From the NCBI GenBank assembly GCA_002439095.1, contig DJOT01000017.1:1-46321 (forward strand): DNA of 46,321 nucleotides, written 5' to 3'. The notes under the pieces were generated by a model. The model was not told the DNA's origin. It ran no database searches and saw only the letters and a program-made list of their open reading frames with translations. The DNA is from Bacteroidales bacterium UBA6431 (GTDB lineage: Bacteria; Bacteroidota; Bacteroidia; Bacteroidales; UBA932). This document shows, piece by piece, positions 14,118-21,579 of the stretch. Positions within the stretch are counted from its first letter, which is position 1, and each line of letters begins with the position of its first letter. Position numbers and translations under genes: made by a program.

Positions 14118-15770
14118 TTATTTTATGCCATCTTTAAGAAAATAGCGTCTATTAGTTCGTGCTCCCTCTGTCCGAAGCTCAACATCTACCATGGAATAGA
14201 CCAATTTTCGTATTTCCTGTACTCCGACATCTGGAATGCGTGAAGATATTTCCGATATTTTTGATCCTGAATGTTTCCTCAGATCTTCCTTGACAAGTGC
14301 TTTGAGTACGTGGGGCTCTATTGTTTTCAAAGAAGTCTTTATATTGGCTTTGGCGTTGCTGATCAGTTGCGGATTGACCTGAAACTGCGTGGATTTCTTA
14401 GTGCCATTTTTTAAAATCAGACAGCTTTCAAGAATCTTGTCGACATAACTTCTTAATCTGTCGTCACCAGTAAGCTGGAGCTGCTTGGTGAGCTGGGTCG
14501 AAAGAATCTTTCTTTCTCTGGCGATGATTCCGAATGCTATGAAGGACTTCTGTGACAACTGGTAATTCTGCATAACGTAGTCGAGAAGCGGGAGCAGGTC
14601 AACGTCAATGATTTCAGCTCTCTGGACAACTTTGAATTCGTTGTAAGATGAATCAATCTCGGGAGGAAGCTTTGCCTCTTTTGCGTTTAACTCATATATC
14701 AGATCGTAGCCGGAGCCTTCTCCTTCCATCAACTCAAGGGCATTCATGATCTCAATCATATTGGGATTGCGGCGGTGCTTGGTATGAAGGATATTATCCT
14801 TGGATATTCCCAAAGGTAGACCGCCGGGATTTGATATCTCCAATCTGTCTGGATAAGCCTGAATCAGTATGTCATTTGAGATTGTAAAACTCTTGTGGGC
14901 GAAGGCGTTCACTAGTAGTTCGCGCAGGAGTTTCGGGTTGTAGTGTCGGATCTGTTTTCTAAACAATCCGTTGGGGAATTCGTAACAGTATGTGAGTTCA
15001 ACGGCCTTCTGTTCGATGTCAAGGAGAAGTTCTTTGGGATTCAATGTCAAGTCGTGCCACTCTTCCTTACGGACTTTTTCTTCTAGGGCATTGTAAACGA
15101 TATATTGAACAGTGAGAGGATAACATATGCCGGCTCTCTGTTTGGGTGTTCCGATCCACAGAACGCCGAGATTTGTCAACTTCTCACCGTCAATCAAATG
15201 GTAATTCTCTGCTATTTCGATGTCGTCTAGCTGTTTGATGTGCTCTTTTACACGGGGTGACTTGCGTATCTCGTCAGCGAATCTCCGCATATTTGAAGGG
15301 ACAGTGCCGTCACGCCACAAATATTTGGTGCTGTTGATCTCCCATTGATAAGCACCTTTTTCCTCGGCAAGGCGCTGTATGTCCTCAGTCCTTACAGGTT
15401 CGCACTTGTCAACAATGCGGACAAAAAGTTTCCCGTCCGATGTGGACGCGATGGTTTTTGTACTTGGAAACACGGTTATTATGAAATACTGACTGCCGCT
15501 TTCGTCTGAAAGAATGTCTGATGATGTGATTGCAACACTGAAACACAGGCTGCGAATCCGACTGACGGCATCATTCTGTTCCTGAGTTGTTATGACCTGA
15601 TTCGGGCCGACCGTCAATGTCTTGTTCTCTATGCCGATGTAGATCTGACCTCCTTGAGCATTGGCAAATGCAACGCATTCTCGCGCCAATTCCTTGAATC
15701 CTTTATCCCCTTCATGTATCTTTTGAATAGCCTTGTACTCAATGTTTTTATTTTCAGTACTGAACTTCAT
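14118..15770 (-). CDS. AlbA_2 / HATPase-fold (RecG C-terminal-like) putative regulator
   Basis: A 550-aa protein. Its N-terminal part (about 5-115) carries an AlbA_2 (Schlafen-like) nucleic-acid-binding domain: NIEYKAIQKI..., then FANAQGGQIYIGIEN. The middle (about 275-370) has the ATPase-like block LLRELLVNAFAHKSF, then DRLEISNPGGLP, then RRNPNMIEIM and EGEGSGYDLI. This is the usual layout of COG2865-type regulators. The C-terminus looks like winged helices. The role is unknown; relatives occur in defence islands and as transcription regulators. The ATG at 15770 is chosen because the upstream TTG is weak and the promoter box lies 22 nt ahead. The HrgA-like gene is 143 nt upstream on the same strand. 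Confidence 0.8.
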   Translation of the reverse strand: MKFSTENKNIEYKAIQKIHEGDKGFKELARECVAFANAQGGQIYIGIENKTLTVGPNQVITTQEQNDAVSRIRSLCFSVAITSSDILSDESGSQYFIITVFPSTKTIASTSDGKLFVRIVDKCEPVRTEDIQRLAEEKGAYQWEINSTKYLWRDGTVPSNMRRFADEIRKSPRVKEHIKQLDDIEIAENYHLIDGEKLTNLGVLWIGTPKQRAGICYPLTVQYIVYNALEEKVRKEEWHDLTLNPKELLLDIEQKAVELTYCYEFPNGLFRKQIRHYNPKLLRELLVNAFAHKSFTISNDILIQAYPDRLEISNPGGLPLGISKDNILHTKHRRNPNMIEIMNALELMEGEGSGYDLIYELNAKEAKLPPEIDSSYNEFKVVQRAEIIDVDLLPLLDYVMQNYQLSQKSFIAFGIIARERKILSTQLTKQLQLTGDDRLRSYVDKILESCLILKNGTKKSTQFQVNPQLISNAKANIKTSLKTIEPHVLKALVKEDLRKHSGSKISEISSRIPDVGVQEIRKLVYSMVDVELRTEGARTNRRYFLKDGIK

Positions 15771-15792
15771 ATTCACTTCCAATATTGATACG

Positions 15793-15824
15793 CAAATTTA
15801 ACGAAAATATTCTTAGGGGACTAA
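15793..15824 (-). promoter_or_regulatory. predicted promoter of the AlbA_2 gene
   Basis: Minus strand: TTAG (15821-15824), 20-nt spacer, TAAATTTG (15793-15800). The -7 end is 22 nt from the ATG. A separate promoter means that the AlbA_2 gene need not depend on readthrough from the nuclease-like gene. Confidence 0.55.
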
Positions 15825-15828
15825 ATCT

Positions 15829-15891
15829 ACAGCTCTGGAAACTAATAATGCCATATTTGAGTCAGAGAGCAACAAAGCAGTATACGATTAG
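15829..15891 (+). pseudogene. relic of a queD 3' end
   Basis: In frame this reads TALETNNAIFESESNKAVYD then TAG. It matches the C-terminus of the intact QueD (IWESENNKAVYER). Over the 29 bases starting GAGTC at 15860, 26 are identical to 12511-12539. It has the same strand as queD but no start or body, so it is a fragment wedged between two minus-strand island genes. It could be the end of a displaced second queD, or the mark of an insertion at the 3' end of queD. Confidence 0.6.
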
Positions 15892-15913
15892 GTAGAGCCC
15901 TTTGCTTGCTCTG

Positions 15914-17098
15914 TCAGAATGGAATATTGTGCGCTTTGCAATAGGACTCCAGATCCTCGTCTGACTCAAATACCTTATCGCAGATCTTTTCAAAGGAATT
16001 CCTTGCATCCGCCGTATAGTCCTTGGATGCGTTCATTACTTTTGAAAGCTTCTTTATGAACTCGCAGAAATCGGGATTCAAATTATTGAGTTTCTCGATG
16101 GTGTTGTAATCCAGTGCGTTCTCTCTTGCTGGATAAAGGATCTTTGAATCAGTGGTCTGCATCAAGATGATCCCTATACCGAAAGCATTATTCAAGCGCG
16201 CCATTTCTTCTTCCAGATCCTCGTTGATTTCAAATGCGACAAGATATCCGAAGTTCGCCCAACTGCTATTTGACAGAGCCTGAAAATAGTACTGTTTGAG
16301 TTGTGAGTCTGTTTCTATCCTGCGTTTAAGTTCATAAGAGTAGATATGTATCGACTGTTTTGGCTCCGTGGCTTTTAATAGTGCTAACGTTGCATCGTTC
16401 TTGAAATCCTCAAAATGAGCACCCACTATATCCGGATGAATCCATTTTTGTGCGCTGTCGGCTTTGTTTGACGATTTCTCGTGGTAGATAGTTTTGGCAT
16501 AAATGTTTCTGTTGCGAAGGGAGCTGCAAAACAGTTTGTGCAGCGAACGCTCATCAAAGGATTTGGCTGATTCTGTTTGCTTGTTGCTTTTAGGAGAAAC
16601 TGGAGCGATTTGTGCGGCTTCGTTCAATAACTTCTCAATTTCTGGAGCATATTTTGTCAAGTCGCAACATGTGCCGATAGAGCCTGATGAGTTCCTTAGT
16701 TCCTTAGACATGCCCTTGCGGTCTATGACTTTGTCCATCCATACAACTTTCCGGCGGTGAGGCAATACCTCATTGGGCAGATAATAATAGCCGCTGTCAA
16801 TTATTCCGACATAATAATATCCCTCTCCAGATGGGCATAGGACGACGTCTCCAATTTTTAAGCCTTTAATAATTGTCCATAGAGCACCACATGCCAGCCC
16901 AGCGGATGTCGTGGATTTGCCGGGGACATTCTTCATCCATATTGGGATGAATTTCTTGTTGAAATCCCTCCAATTTTCATACAGGGAATCAGAAAGATCC
17001 ATGTTGATTTCGAAACTAGCACCAATGAACCCTTCTTTGCGGCACTTTTTTGCATACATATTGCCATGGCCTAGCATGACTCTGATGTACTTTTTCAT
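15914..17098 (-). CDS. putative restriction enzyme: Mrr-N-like reader region plus HrgA-like nuclease domain
   Basis: A 394-aa protein. Residues about 75-160 (LKIGDVVLCPSGEGYYYVGII, then HRRKVVWMDKVIDRKGMSKEL, then GSIGTCCDL) resemble the N-terminal region of Mrr-type restriction-system proteins, where a GD strand and a (V)xW strand recur. Residues about 185-330 resemble the C-terminal domain of HrgA (COG2958): KTIYHEKSSNKADSAQKWIHP, SYELKRRI, FQALSNSSWANFGYLVA, FGIGIILM. The pattern Pro222-Asp223 ... Glu256-x-Lys258 on predicted strands fits a PD-(D/E)XK nuclease. No methylase gene is present, so a modification-dependent (type IV-like) enzyme is the leading guess. It is AT-rich and island-borne. 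Confidence 0.6.
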   Translation of the reverse strand: MKKYIRVMLGHGNMYAKKCRKEGFIGASFEINMDLSDSLYENWRDFNKKFIPIWMKNVPGKSTTSAGLACGALWTIIKGLKIGDVVLCPSGEGYYYVGIIDSGYYYLPNEVLPHRRKVVWMDKVIDRKGMSKELRNSSGSIGTCCDLTKYAPEIEKLLNEAAQIAPVSPKSNKQTESAKSFDERSLHKLFCSSLRNRNIYAKTIYHEKSSNKADSAQKWIHPDIVGAHFEDFKNDATLALLKATEPKQSIHIYSYELKRRIETDSQLKQYYFQALSNSSWANFGYLVAFEINEDLEEEMARLNNAFGIGIILMQTTDSKILYPARENALDYNTIEKLNNLNPDFCEFIKKLSKVMNASKDYTADARNSFEKICDKVFESDEDLESYCKAHNIPF

Positions 17099-17192
17099 TG
17101 ATAATATTCTTCAGTTTTTGATTCTCCTGACGCTCCGCATACTCACATCATTCGACATCGGTTGCAGACATGTCCGGATAGTTACTATTTTG

Positions 17193-17200
17193 CAAATTTA
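17193..17200 (-). promoter_or_regulatory. predicted -7 element of the HrgA-like gene
   Basis: TAAATTTG on the minus strand, 94 nt before the ATG, with no good -33. If used, the transcript has a leader of about 90 nt, unusually long for this window. Confidence 0.35.
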
Positions 17201-17279
17201 ATCTTTTTTGCATAATGAGGATGTGTATAGGCCACAAAATGAATGCCATATAAAGTTCATCCTATGCGCTATATACATA

Positions 17280-17316
17280 GCCGTTCCGTACGGGAAACCC
17301 CGGCTTTGCCGTACCG
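17280..17316 (+). repeat. 37-bp repeat, copy 2 (right of island)
   Basis: Identical over 37 bp and in direct orientation to 12724-12760. Here it stands alone as a single unit instead of in an array, and is followed by a second stem, TGCACAT...ATGTGCA (17319-17353). Confidence 0.85.
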
Positions 17317-17372
17317 GATGCACATTAGCCGAAGCGCCGCACTCTGATGTGCAGGGCTTGTCGCCGAGCCAA

Positions 17373-17594
17373 AGTAGGGGAGAAAATGGCGAAAAATACC
17401 CCAACCTGTGGGGAGGGGATGCCGTAGAACGCGGTATATGAGAGGTGCTTCCGGAAGGTAGGGGTAAAAACAGCCGTAAACACCCCAACCTATGGAGCGT
17501 GGATGCCGCAGATGGAACGGGATGCCGCAGAACGCAATATGGGTGCTGTGCCCGTGGAAGGTAGGGGAGAAAAGTGCGAAAAACACCCCTGCCT
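17373..17594 (+). repeat. three copies of the GGTAGGGG hairpin repeat
   Basis: Hairpins lie at 17373-17407, 17456-17491 and 17559-17594. Each has an (A)GGTAGGGG arm, a 15-25 nt loop built as nnAAAAn..GCC/G..AAA, and a CCCCAACCT or CCCCTGCCT arm. Units are preceded by related text: GATGCCG(T/C)AGAACGC, then a TATG step, then GTGCT or TGCTGTG. The spacing of units is about 83-103 nt. They are related to the two minus-oriented copies at 99-220. Stem arms show both paired changes and tolerated A-A and T-G mismatches. Confidence 0.75.
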
Positions 17595-17702
17595 GCGAGA
17601 AAGAAGCCGCGCGGCAAGCAGAAAACAAGATCCACCCCGCCGCAGTCCACGAAGACCGAAAACAAAGCAGCCCCGAGGAAACAAGGTGGCCCCCGATGAC
17701 CG

Positions 17703-17740
17703 AAAACAAAAGCAGCCCCTCACAATCGTGAGAGGCTGCT
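17703..17740 (-). terminator. terminator of tRNA-Asp
   Basis: AGCAGCC-C-CTCAC (17711-17723), loop AATC, GTGAG-A-GGCTGCT (17728-17740): a 12-pair stem with one internal mismatch. On the minus strand it is followed by TTTTGTTTT. It begins 4 nt beyond the tRNA 3' end. Confidence 0.8.
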
Positions 17741-17744
17741 TGAG

Positions 17745-17818
17745 CGGTGCGGAAGGGACTCGAACCCTCGACCTCCGGCGTGACAGGCCGGCATTCTAAC
17801 CAGCTGAACTACCGCACC
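17745..17818 (-). tRNA. tRNA-Asp, anticodon GTC
   Basis: On the minus strand the acceptor GGTGCGG pairs with CCGCACC, discriminator G. The D arm is AGTTCAGCTGGTTAGAAT, the anticodon stem-loop GCCGG-CCTGTCAC-CCGG(A) region with anticodon GTC, and the T arm GAGGG-TTCGAGT-CCCTT. It is 74 nt long with no encoded CCA. It marks the right edge of the accessory stretch; tRNA genes are common integration sites, but no duplicated tRNA 3' end was found here. Confidence 0.96.
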
Positions 17819-17848
17819 AGGCTGGTTGCTTATTCCTGAAAGCGGATG

Positions 17849-17879
17849 CAAAGATAGGGACAATTTCTGAATCTGCAAG
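17849..17879 (-). promoter_or_regulatory. predicted promoter of tRNA-Asp
   Basis: Minus strand: CTTG (17876-17879), 19-nt spacer, TATCTTTG (17849-17856). Initiation would fall near 17842, leaving a short 5' extension for RNase P removal. Confidence 0.55.
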
Positions 17880-17958
17880 CACCCAAGCGAAAAAAAATCA
17901 AAAAAAGTTGGCCGCGACACCGTTTCCCGGTCAAAAAAGGTTCATTTGCAGCCGGAAT

Positions 17959-17990
17959 CTTGCTCAATACATATAAAAGACGTAATTTTG
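17959..17990 (+). promoter_or_regulatory. predicted promoter of the polysaccharide export operon
   Basis: CTTG (17959-17962), 20-nt spacer, TAATTTTG (17983-17990). The -7 end is 22 nt before the ATG of the export gene. It is among the best-formed promoters in the window and probably drives the whole chain to 27126. Confidence 0.65.
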
Positions 17991-18012
17991 CATACTTTAG
18001 CTATACAGTGCA

Positions 18013-20427
18013 ATGAAAAGACTTTTACTTCTGACGACTGCTCTGCTATGTCTGTTCTCTATGGGGCTCAATGCCCAGATGACTGACAGTCAGGTGGTTG
18101 ATTATGTCAAAAACGGTGTCGCGGCCGGCAAGAGCGAATCCCAGATAGGGAAGGAGCTGCTGGCCAAGGGCGTCACAAAAGAACAGGCCGAGCGCATCAA
18201 GGCCAAGTACGAATCCACATCCGGCAGCACTTCCGTGACCAGCAAGGCCCTTGACGGCAAGGCGGTCGGGAGGAACGTCAGCAGCGACATGCTGAACGGA
18301 GCTGACGATGAGCTTGAGGATGTGGTGGATGACACATTCGGCGCTTCCTCCCAGTCTGCGGAGGCGAAGATTTTCGGACATGACATCTTCAATTCGCGCC
18401 GTCTCACATTCGAACCTAACGAGAACGCCGCCACTCCGGAAAACTACAAGCTCGGCCCTGGAGACCAGCTTCTCATCGAGATCTGGGGTGACAACGAAGA
18501 TTCCATAACCAAGACTGTCTCCCCGGAAGGACGCATATATATCAGCCAGATAGGCCCGGTCTATCTCAACGGACTGACCATCAAGGAGGCCGGCGAGAAG
18601 ATACGCAAGATGCTCGCATCCAAGTACGGCGGCATCGGCGGTGACAACCCGAACTCATCTGTCAGCATCACCCTCGGTCAGATCCGTACTATCAAGGTCA
18701 ATGTGATGGGTGAGGTCGCCGTTCCGGGCACCTACAGGCTGTCCTCATTCTCCACGGTGTTCACCGCACTCTACCGTGCAGGCGGTGTGGCAGGTACAGG
18801 CTCCATGCGTGCGATCAAGGTTGTGCGTGCAGGGAAGCAGGTGGCCACGGTCGATGTCTACGGCTATCTTTTCGACGGCAAGTCCGACTCTGACATAAGG
18901 CTCGAGGAGGACGATATAGTGATAGTGCCTCCTTATGTGGGCCTCATCGATGTCAAGGGAGATGTCAAACGCCCTATGCGATATGAGATGAAGGACGGCG
19001 AGACCCTTGAGACGATCCTCGGATATGCCGGCGGCTTTGCCGGTGATGCCTACAGGGAGGATGTCCGTGTGGTAAGGGTGACCGGCGAGGAGAAGGAAAT
19101 CTATACAGTATCCTCAAAAGACTATTCTTCATACAAGATGGCTGACGGGGATGTCGTGACGGTCAGCTCAAGCCTTGACCGTTTCTCCAACAGGGTTGAA
19201 GTGCGCGGTTATGTTTTCCGTCCGGGTATGTACCAGCTCGGCGGGGAGATCGCCACAGTGCGCCAGCTCGTGGAGAAGGCCGGCGGCCCGATGGAAGACG
19301 CGTTCCTCGGCAGGGCAGTGCTCCTGCGCGAGAAGGAGGATCTCAACCTTGAGACCGTTTCCGTCAACCTCGGGGCCGTTCTCACGGGAGGCGAGGATGT
19401 GCTCTTGAAAAAGAACGACGTGCTCATCGTCTCCAGCATCAACGAACTTGAGGATCGCGGCACCTTGACCATCAACGGAATGGTGGCCCGCCCGGGAGTG
19501 TTCCCGTTCTCTGACAACACCACCGTGGAGGATCTCATCCTGAGGGCCGGAGGCCTTCTTGAGGGAGCTTCGACGGCGAGAGTTGATGTGGCAAGGCGCA
19601 TCGTGAACCCGAGCAGCACCGAGGCTTCGGACACTCTGGGCCAGACATTCTCATTCGGGATTGTGGACGGGCTTGCCATGGACGGGGGTGACAAGTTCAT
19701 CCTTGAGCCTTACGACATCGTGTCTGTCCGCCGCAGTCCGGGCTACCGCAGCCAGCAGTTCGTGACTGTTGAGGGAGAGGTCACATTCCCGGGGCAATAC
19801 GTGCTGCTCAACCGTAAAGATCGTCTCTCTGAAGTGATCTCACGCGCGGGCGGATTCACAACAAGCGCATACCTCAAGGGAGCCATGCTCATCCGCCGCA
19901 ACAACAGCATTACCGCCGGAGAGAACAGGGAGGCGCTCCGCAGCCTCGCGGAGAAGAACTCCACCAAGCGTGATTCCATCAACGCTGAAAAGCTTGACAT
20001 CGTCTCCGACTACAATGTGGCAATCAGCCTCGACAAGGCCATGCAGCACCCGGGATCCGAATACGATATCCAGCTTCAGGCGGGAGACAGGATCGTCATC
20101 CCGGAATTCGTCAACACCGTGCGCATAGTCGGAGAGGTCATGTACCCTAATGCTGTCCTCTATGAGAAGAACAGGACTCTGCGCCATTATATCAACGCCG
20201 CCGGCGGATACAGCACCAAAGCCAAGAAGTCCAAGGTCTATGTGGTCTATATGAACGGCATGGCGGCGCAGTCGAAACTCAACCATCTCAAGATAGAGCC
20301 GGGCTGCACCATCATCGTTCCGGCCAAGGACGAGAGGAAAGCCACTTCGTCTGCTGACATAATCGCCATGAGCAGCGCAGCCACATCGCTCGCTTCACTC
20401 GTTTCCATCCTGTTCAGAGTCCTTTAA
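18013..20427 (+). CDS. polysaccharide export protein with six SLBB-like modules
   Basis: An 804-aa exporter of the Wza/OPX class, forming the periplasmic and outer-membrane channel for capsule or exopolysaccharide. A signal peptide (MKRLLLLTTALLCLFSMGLNAQ) has no lipobox Cys, so it is secreted without the lipid anchor of classic Wza. Residues about 145-225 are the poly-export domain (YKLGPGDQLLIEIWG). Six SLBB-like modules, each a V-x-G-x-V-x-x-P-G-x-Y strand followed by an AGG turn, begin near 230, 312, 395, 487, 584 and 704. It is about twice the length of E. coli Wza, as in other Bacteroidota. A hydrophobic C-terminal stretch could cross a membrane. The Wzz gene follows by 12 nt. Confidence 0.92.
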   Translation: MKRLLLLTTALLCLFSMGLNAQMTDSQVVDYVKNGVAAGKSESQIGKELLAKGVTKEQAERIKAKYESTSGSTSVTSKALDGKAVGRNVSSDMLNGADDELEDVVDDTFGASSQSAEAKIFGHDIFNSRRLTFEPNENAATPENYKLGPGDQLLIEIWGDNEDSITKTVSPEGRIYISQIGPVYLNGLTIKEAGEKIRKMLASKYGGIGGDNPNSSVSITLGQIRTIKVNVMGEVAVPGTYRLSSFSTVFTALYRAGGVAGTGSMRAIKVVRAGKQVATVDVYGYLFDGKSDSDIRLEEDDIVIVPPYVGLIDVKGDVKRPMRYEMKDGETLETILGYAGGFAGDAYREDVRVVRVTGEEKEIYTVSSKDYSSYKMADGDVVTVSSSLDRFSNRVEVRGYVFRPGMYQLGGEIATVRQLVEKAGGPMEDAFLGRAVLLREKEDLNLETVSVNLGAVLTGGEDVLLKKNDVLIVSSINELEDRGTLTINGMVARPGVFPFSDNTTVEDLILRAGGLLEGASTARVDVARRIVNPSSTEASDTLGQTFSFGIVDGLAMDGGDKFILEPYDIVSVRRSPGYRSQQFVTVEGEVTFPGQYVLLNRKDRLSEVISRAGGFTTSAYLKGAMLIRRNNSITAGENREALRSLAEKNSTKRDSINAEKLDIVSDYNVAISLDKAMQHPGSEYDIQLQAGDRIVIPEFVNTVRIVGEVMYPNAVLYEKNRTLRHYINAAGGYSTKAKKSKVYVVYMNGMAAQSKLNHLKIEPGCTIIVPAKDERKATSSADIIAMSSAATSLASLVSILFRVL

Positions 20428-20439
20428 GCACAATAAGCA

Positions 20440-21579
20440 ATGGAAGAGCAGAAATATCAGACAGAAGAGCAGTACGATGAGATTGACATCATGGAACTGC
20501 TCCATAAGCTCCTCAAGGAGTGGAAATTCATACTTAAGTGGTGCGGTGTCGCCGCCGTTGCGGGGCTGGTCATCGGATTCAGCATACCGAAAGAGTACAC
20601 GGTGACATCAAAACTTGCTCCTGAGGTAGTTGACAAGCGCAGTGGGGGACTCTCTTCGCTTGCCAGCATGGCCGGGATCAACCTGGGCAGCATGTCCACC
20701 TCCGATGCCGTTTCCCCGGACCTCTATCCGGAAATCGTGTCATCGACCCCTTTCGTGATAGACCTTTTCTCCGTGCCGGTGGAGTTCATGCACAAGAAGG
20801 ACACCATCCGCACGGATGTCTACGGATTCTACAAGGAGTACACCCGTGCCCCGTGGTGGGGTTATGTCGCCAAAGCTCCGATGAAAGCCATCAGCTGGGG
20901 GATGGGGCTTTTCCGCGAGAAACCGGAGAAGATAGAAGGGTACGAGTCCATCAATCCTCTGGCCCTTACCCCTGAGCAGGCAGGAATAGCCAAGGCCATC
21001 AAGGAGAATTTCTCCGTGGTCGTGGACAAGAAGACCCAGGTCATCACGATCACCGAGACGGCCCAGAATCCGCGTGTCGCTCTGAAACTCTCCGAAGTCA
21101 TCATTGACAGGCTCCAGTCTTATATCACGGAGTACCGTACCAGCAAGTCCCGTAAGGATGTGGAGTATTACGAGAAGATATACGCCGAAGCCAAGTCGGA
21201 CTATTTCAGCGCACAGCAGAAATATGCCCGCTATGTGGACTCCAACCAGATGCTTGTCCGCCAGAGCGTGAAGACCGAGCAGGAGCGCCTCAAGAACGAA
21301 ATGGACCTCTCTTATCAGATCTACAACTCCGCCGCCCAGCAGCTTCAGGTGGCGAGGGCCAAGGTCCAGATGGAGACCCCGGTGTTCGCCGTTCTCAACC
21401 CCCCGACCCTGCCGCTCAAGGCAAGCAAACCGTCCAAGATGATGACCCTTGTGGCCTGCATCTTCCTGGGAGCGGCCTGCGCTGCCGTATGGGTGCTCTG
21501 GGGTCGTGATTGGATCGCCCGTTTCAAAAAGGAAGAGAAAGAGATAGAAGAGAGCGAGGAAAAATCAAGTGGAAAGTAA
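20440..21579 (+). CDS. Wzz-type polysaccharide chain-length determinant / co-polymerase
   Basis: A 379-aa inner-membrane protein that sets polysaccharide chain length and docks with the exporter. It has a short acidic N-terminal tail, a first membrane helix at about 28-48 (VAAVAGLVIGFSI), a periplasmic Wzz domain with coiled coil (about 200-300), and a second helix at about 327-350 (LVACIFLGAACAAVWVLW). A short charged cytoplasmic tail follows. There is no fused tyrosine kinase domain. Its last 11 bases overlap the start of uvrA, so the polysaccharide and repair genes share an mRNA. Confidence 0.9.
   Translation: MEEQKYQTEEQYDEIDIMELLHKLLKEWKFILKWCGVAAVAGLVIGFSIPKEYTVTSKLAPEVVDKRSGGLSSLASMAGINLGSMSTSDAVSPDLYPEIVSSTPFVIDLFSVPVEFMHKKDTIRTDVYGFYKEYTRAPWWGYVAKAPMKAISWGMGLFREKPEKIEGYESINPLALTPEQAGIAKAIKENFSVVVDKKTQVITITETAQNPRVALKLSEVIIDRLQSYITEYRTSKSRKDVEYYEKIYAEAKSDYFSAQQKYARYVDSNQMLVRQSVKTEQERLKNEMDLSYQIYNSAAQQLQVARAKVQMETPVFAVLNPPTLPLKASKPSKMMTLVACIFLGAACAAVWVLWGRDWIARFKKEEKEIEESEEKSSGK

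Larger units (their letters stand above)
17099..17744. other. gene-free, repeat-rich stretch before tRNA-Asp
   Basis: No gene supported. 17099-17200 is the promoter region of the HrgA-like gene. From 17280 to 17600 there is one copy of the 37-bp repeat followed by three GGTAGGGG hairpin units. 17654-17719 holds an imperfect direct repeat, GACCGAAAACAAA(A)GCAGCCCC, 44 nt apart, whose second copy forms part of the tRNA terminator. Long open frames here are rich in Cys, His and Pro on both strands, as expected from translating GC-rich repeats. Confidence 0.7.

Noticed and set aside
17198..17665. 155-aa minus-strand open frame
   Set aside because: Its translation runs through the hairpin repeats, is rich in Cys, His, Pro and Leu, and matches no family; both strands are open here because the sequence is GC-rich and repetitive.
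17745..17818. tRNA-Asp as the attachment site of the island
   Set aside because: No duplicate of the tRNA 3' end was found at the other side of the island, and no integrase gene is present.
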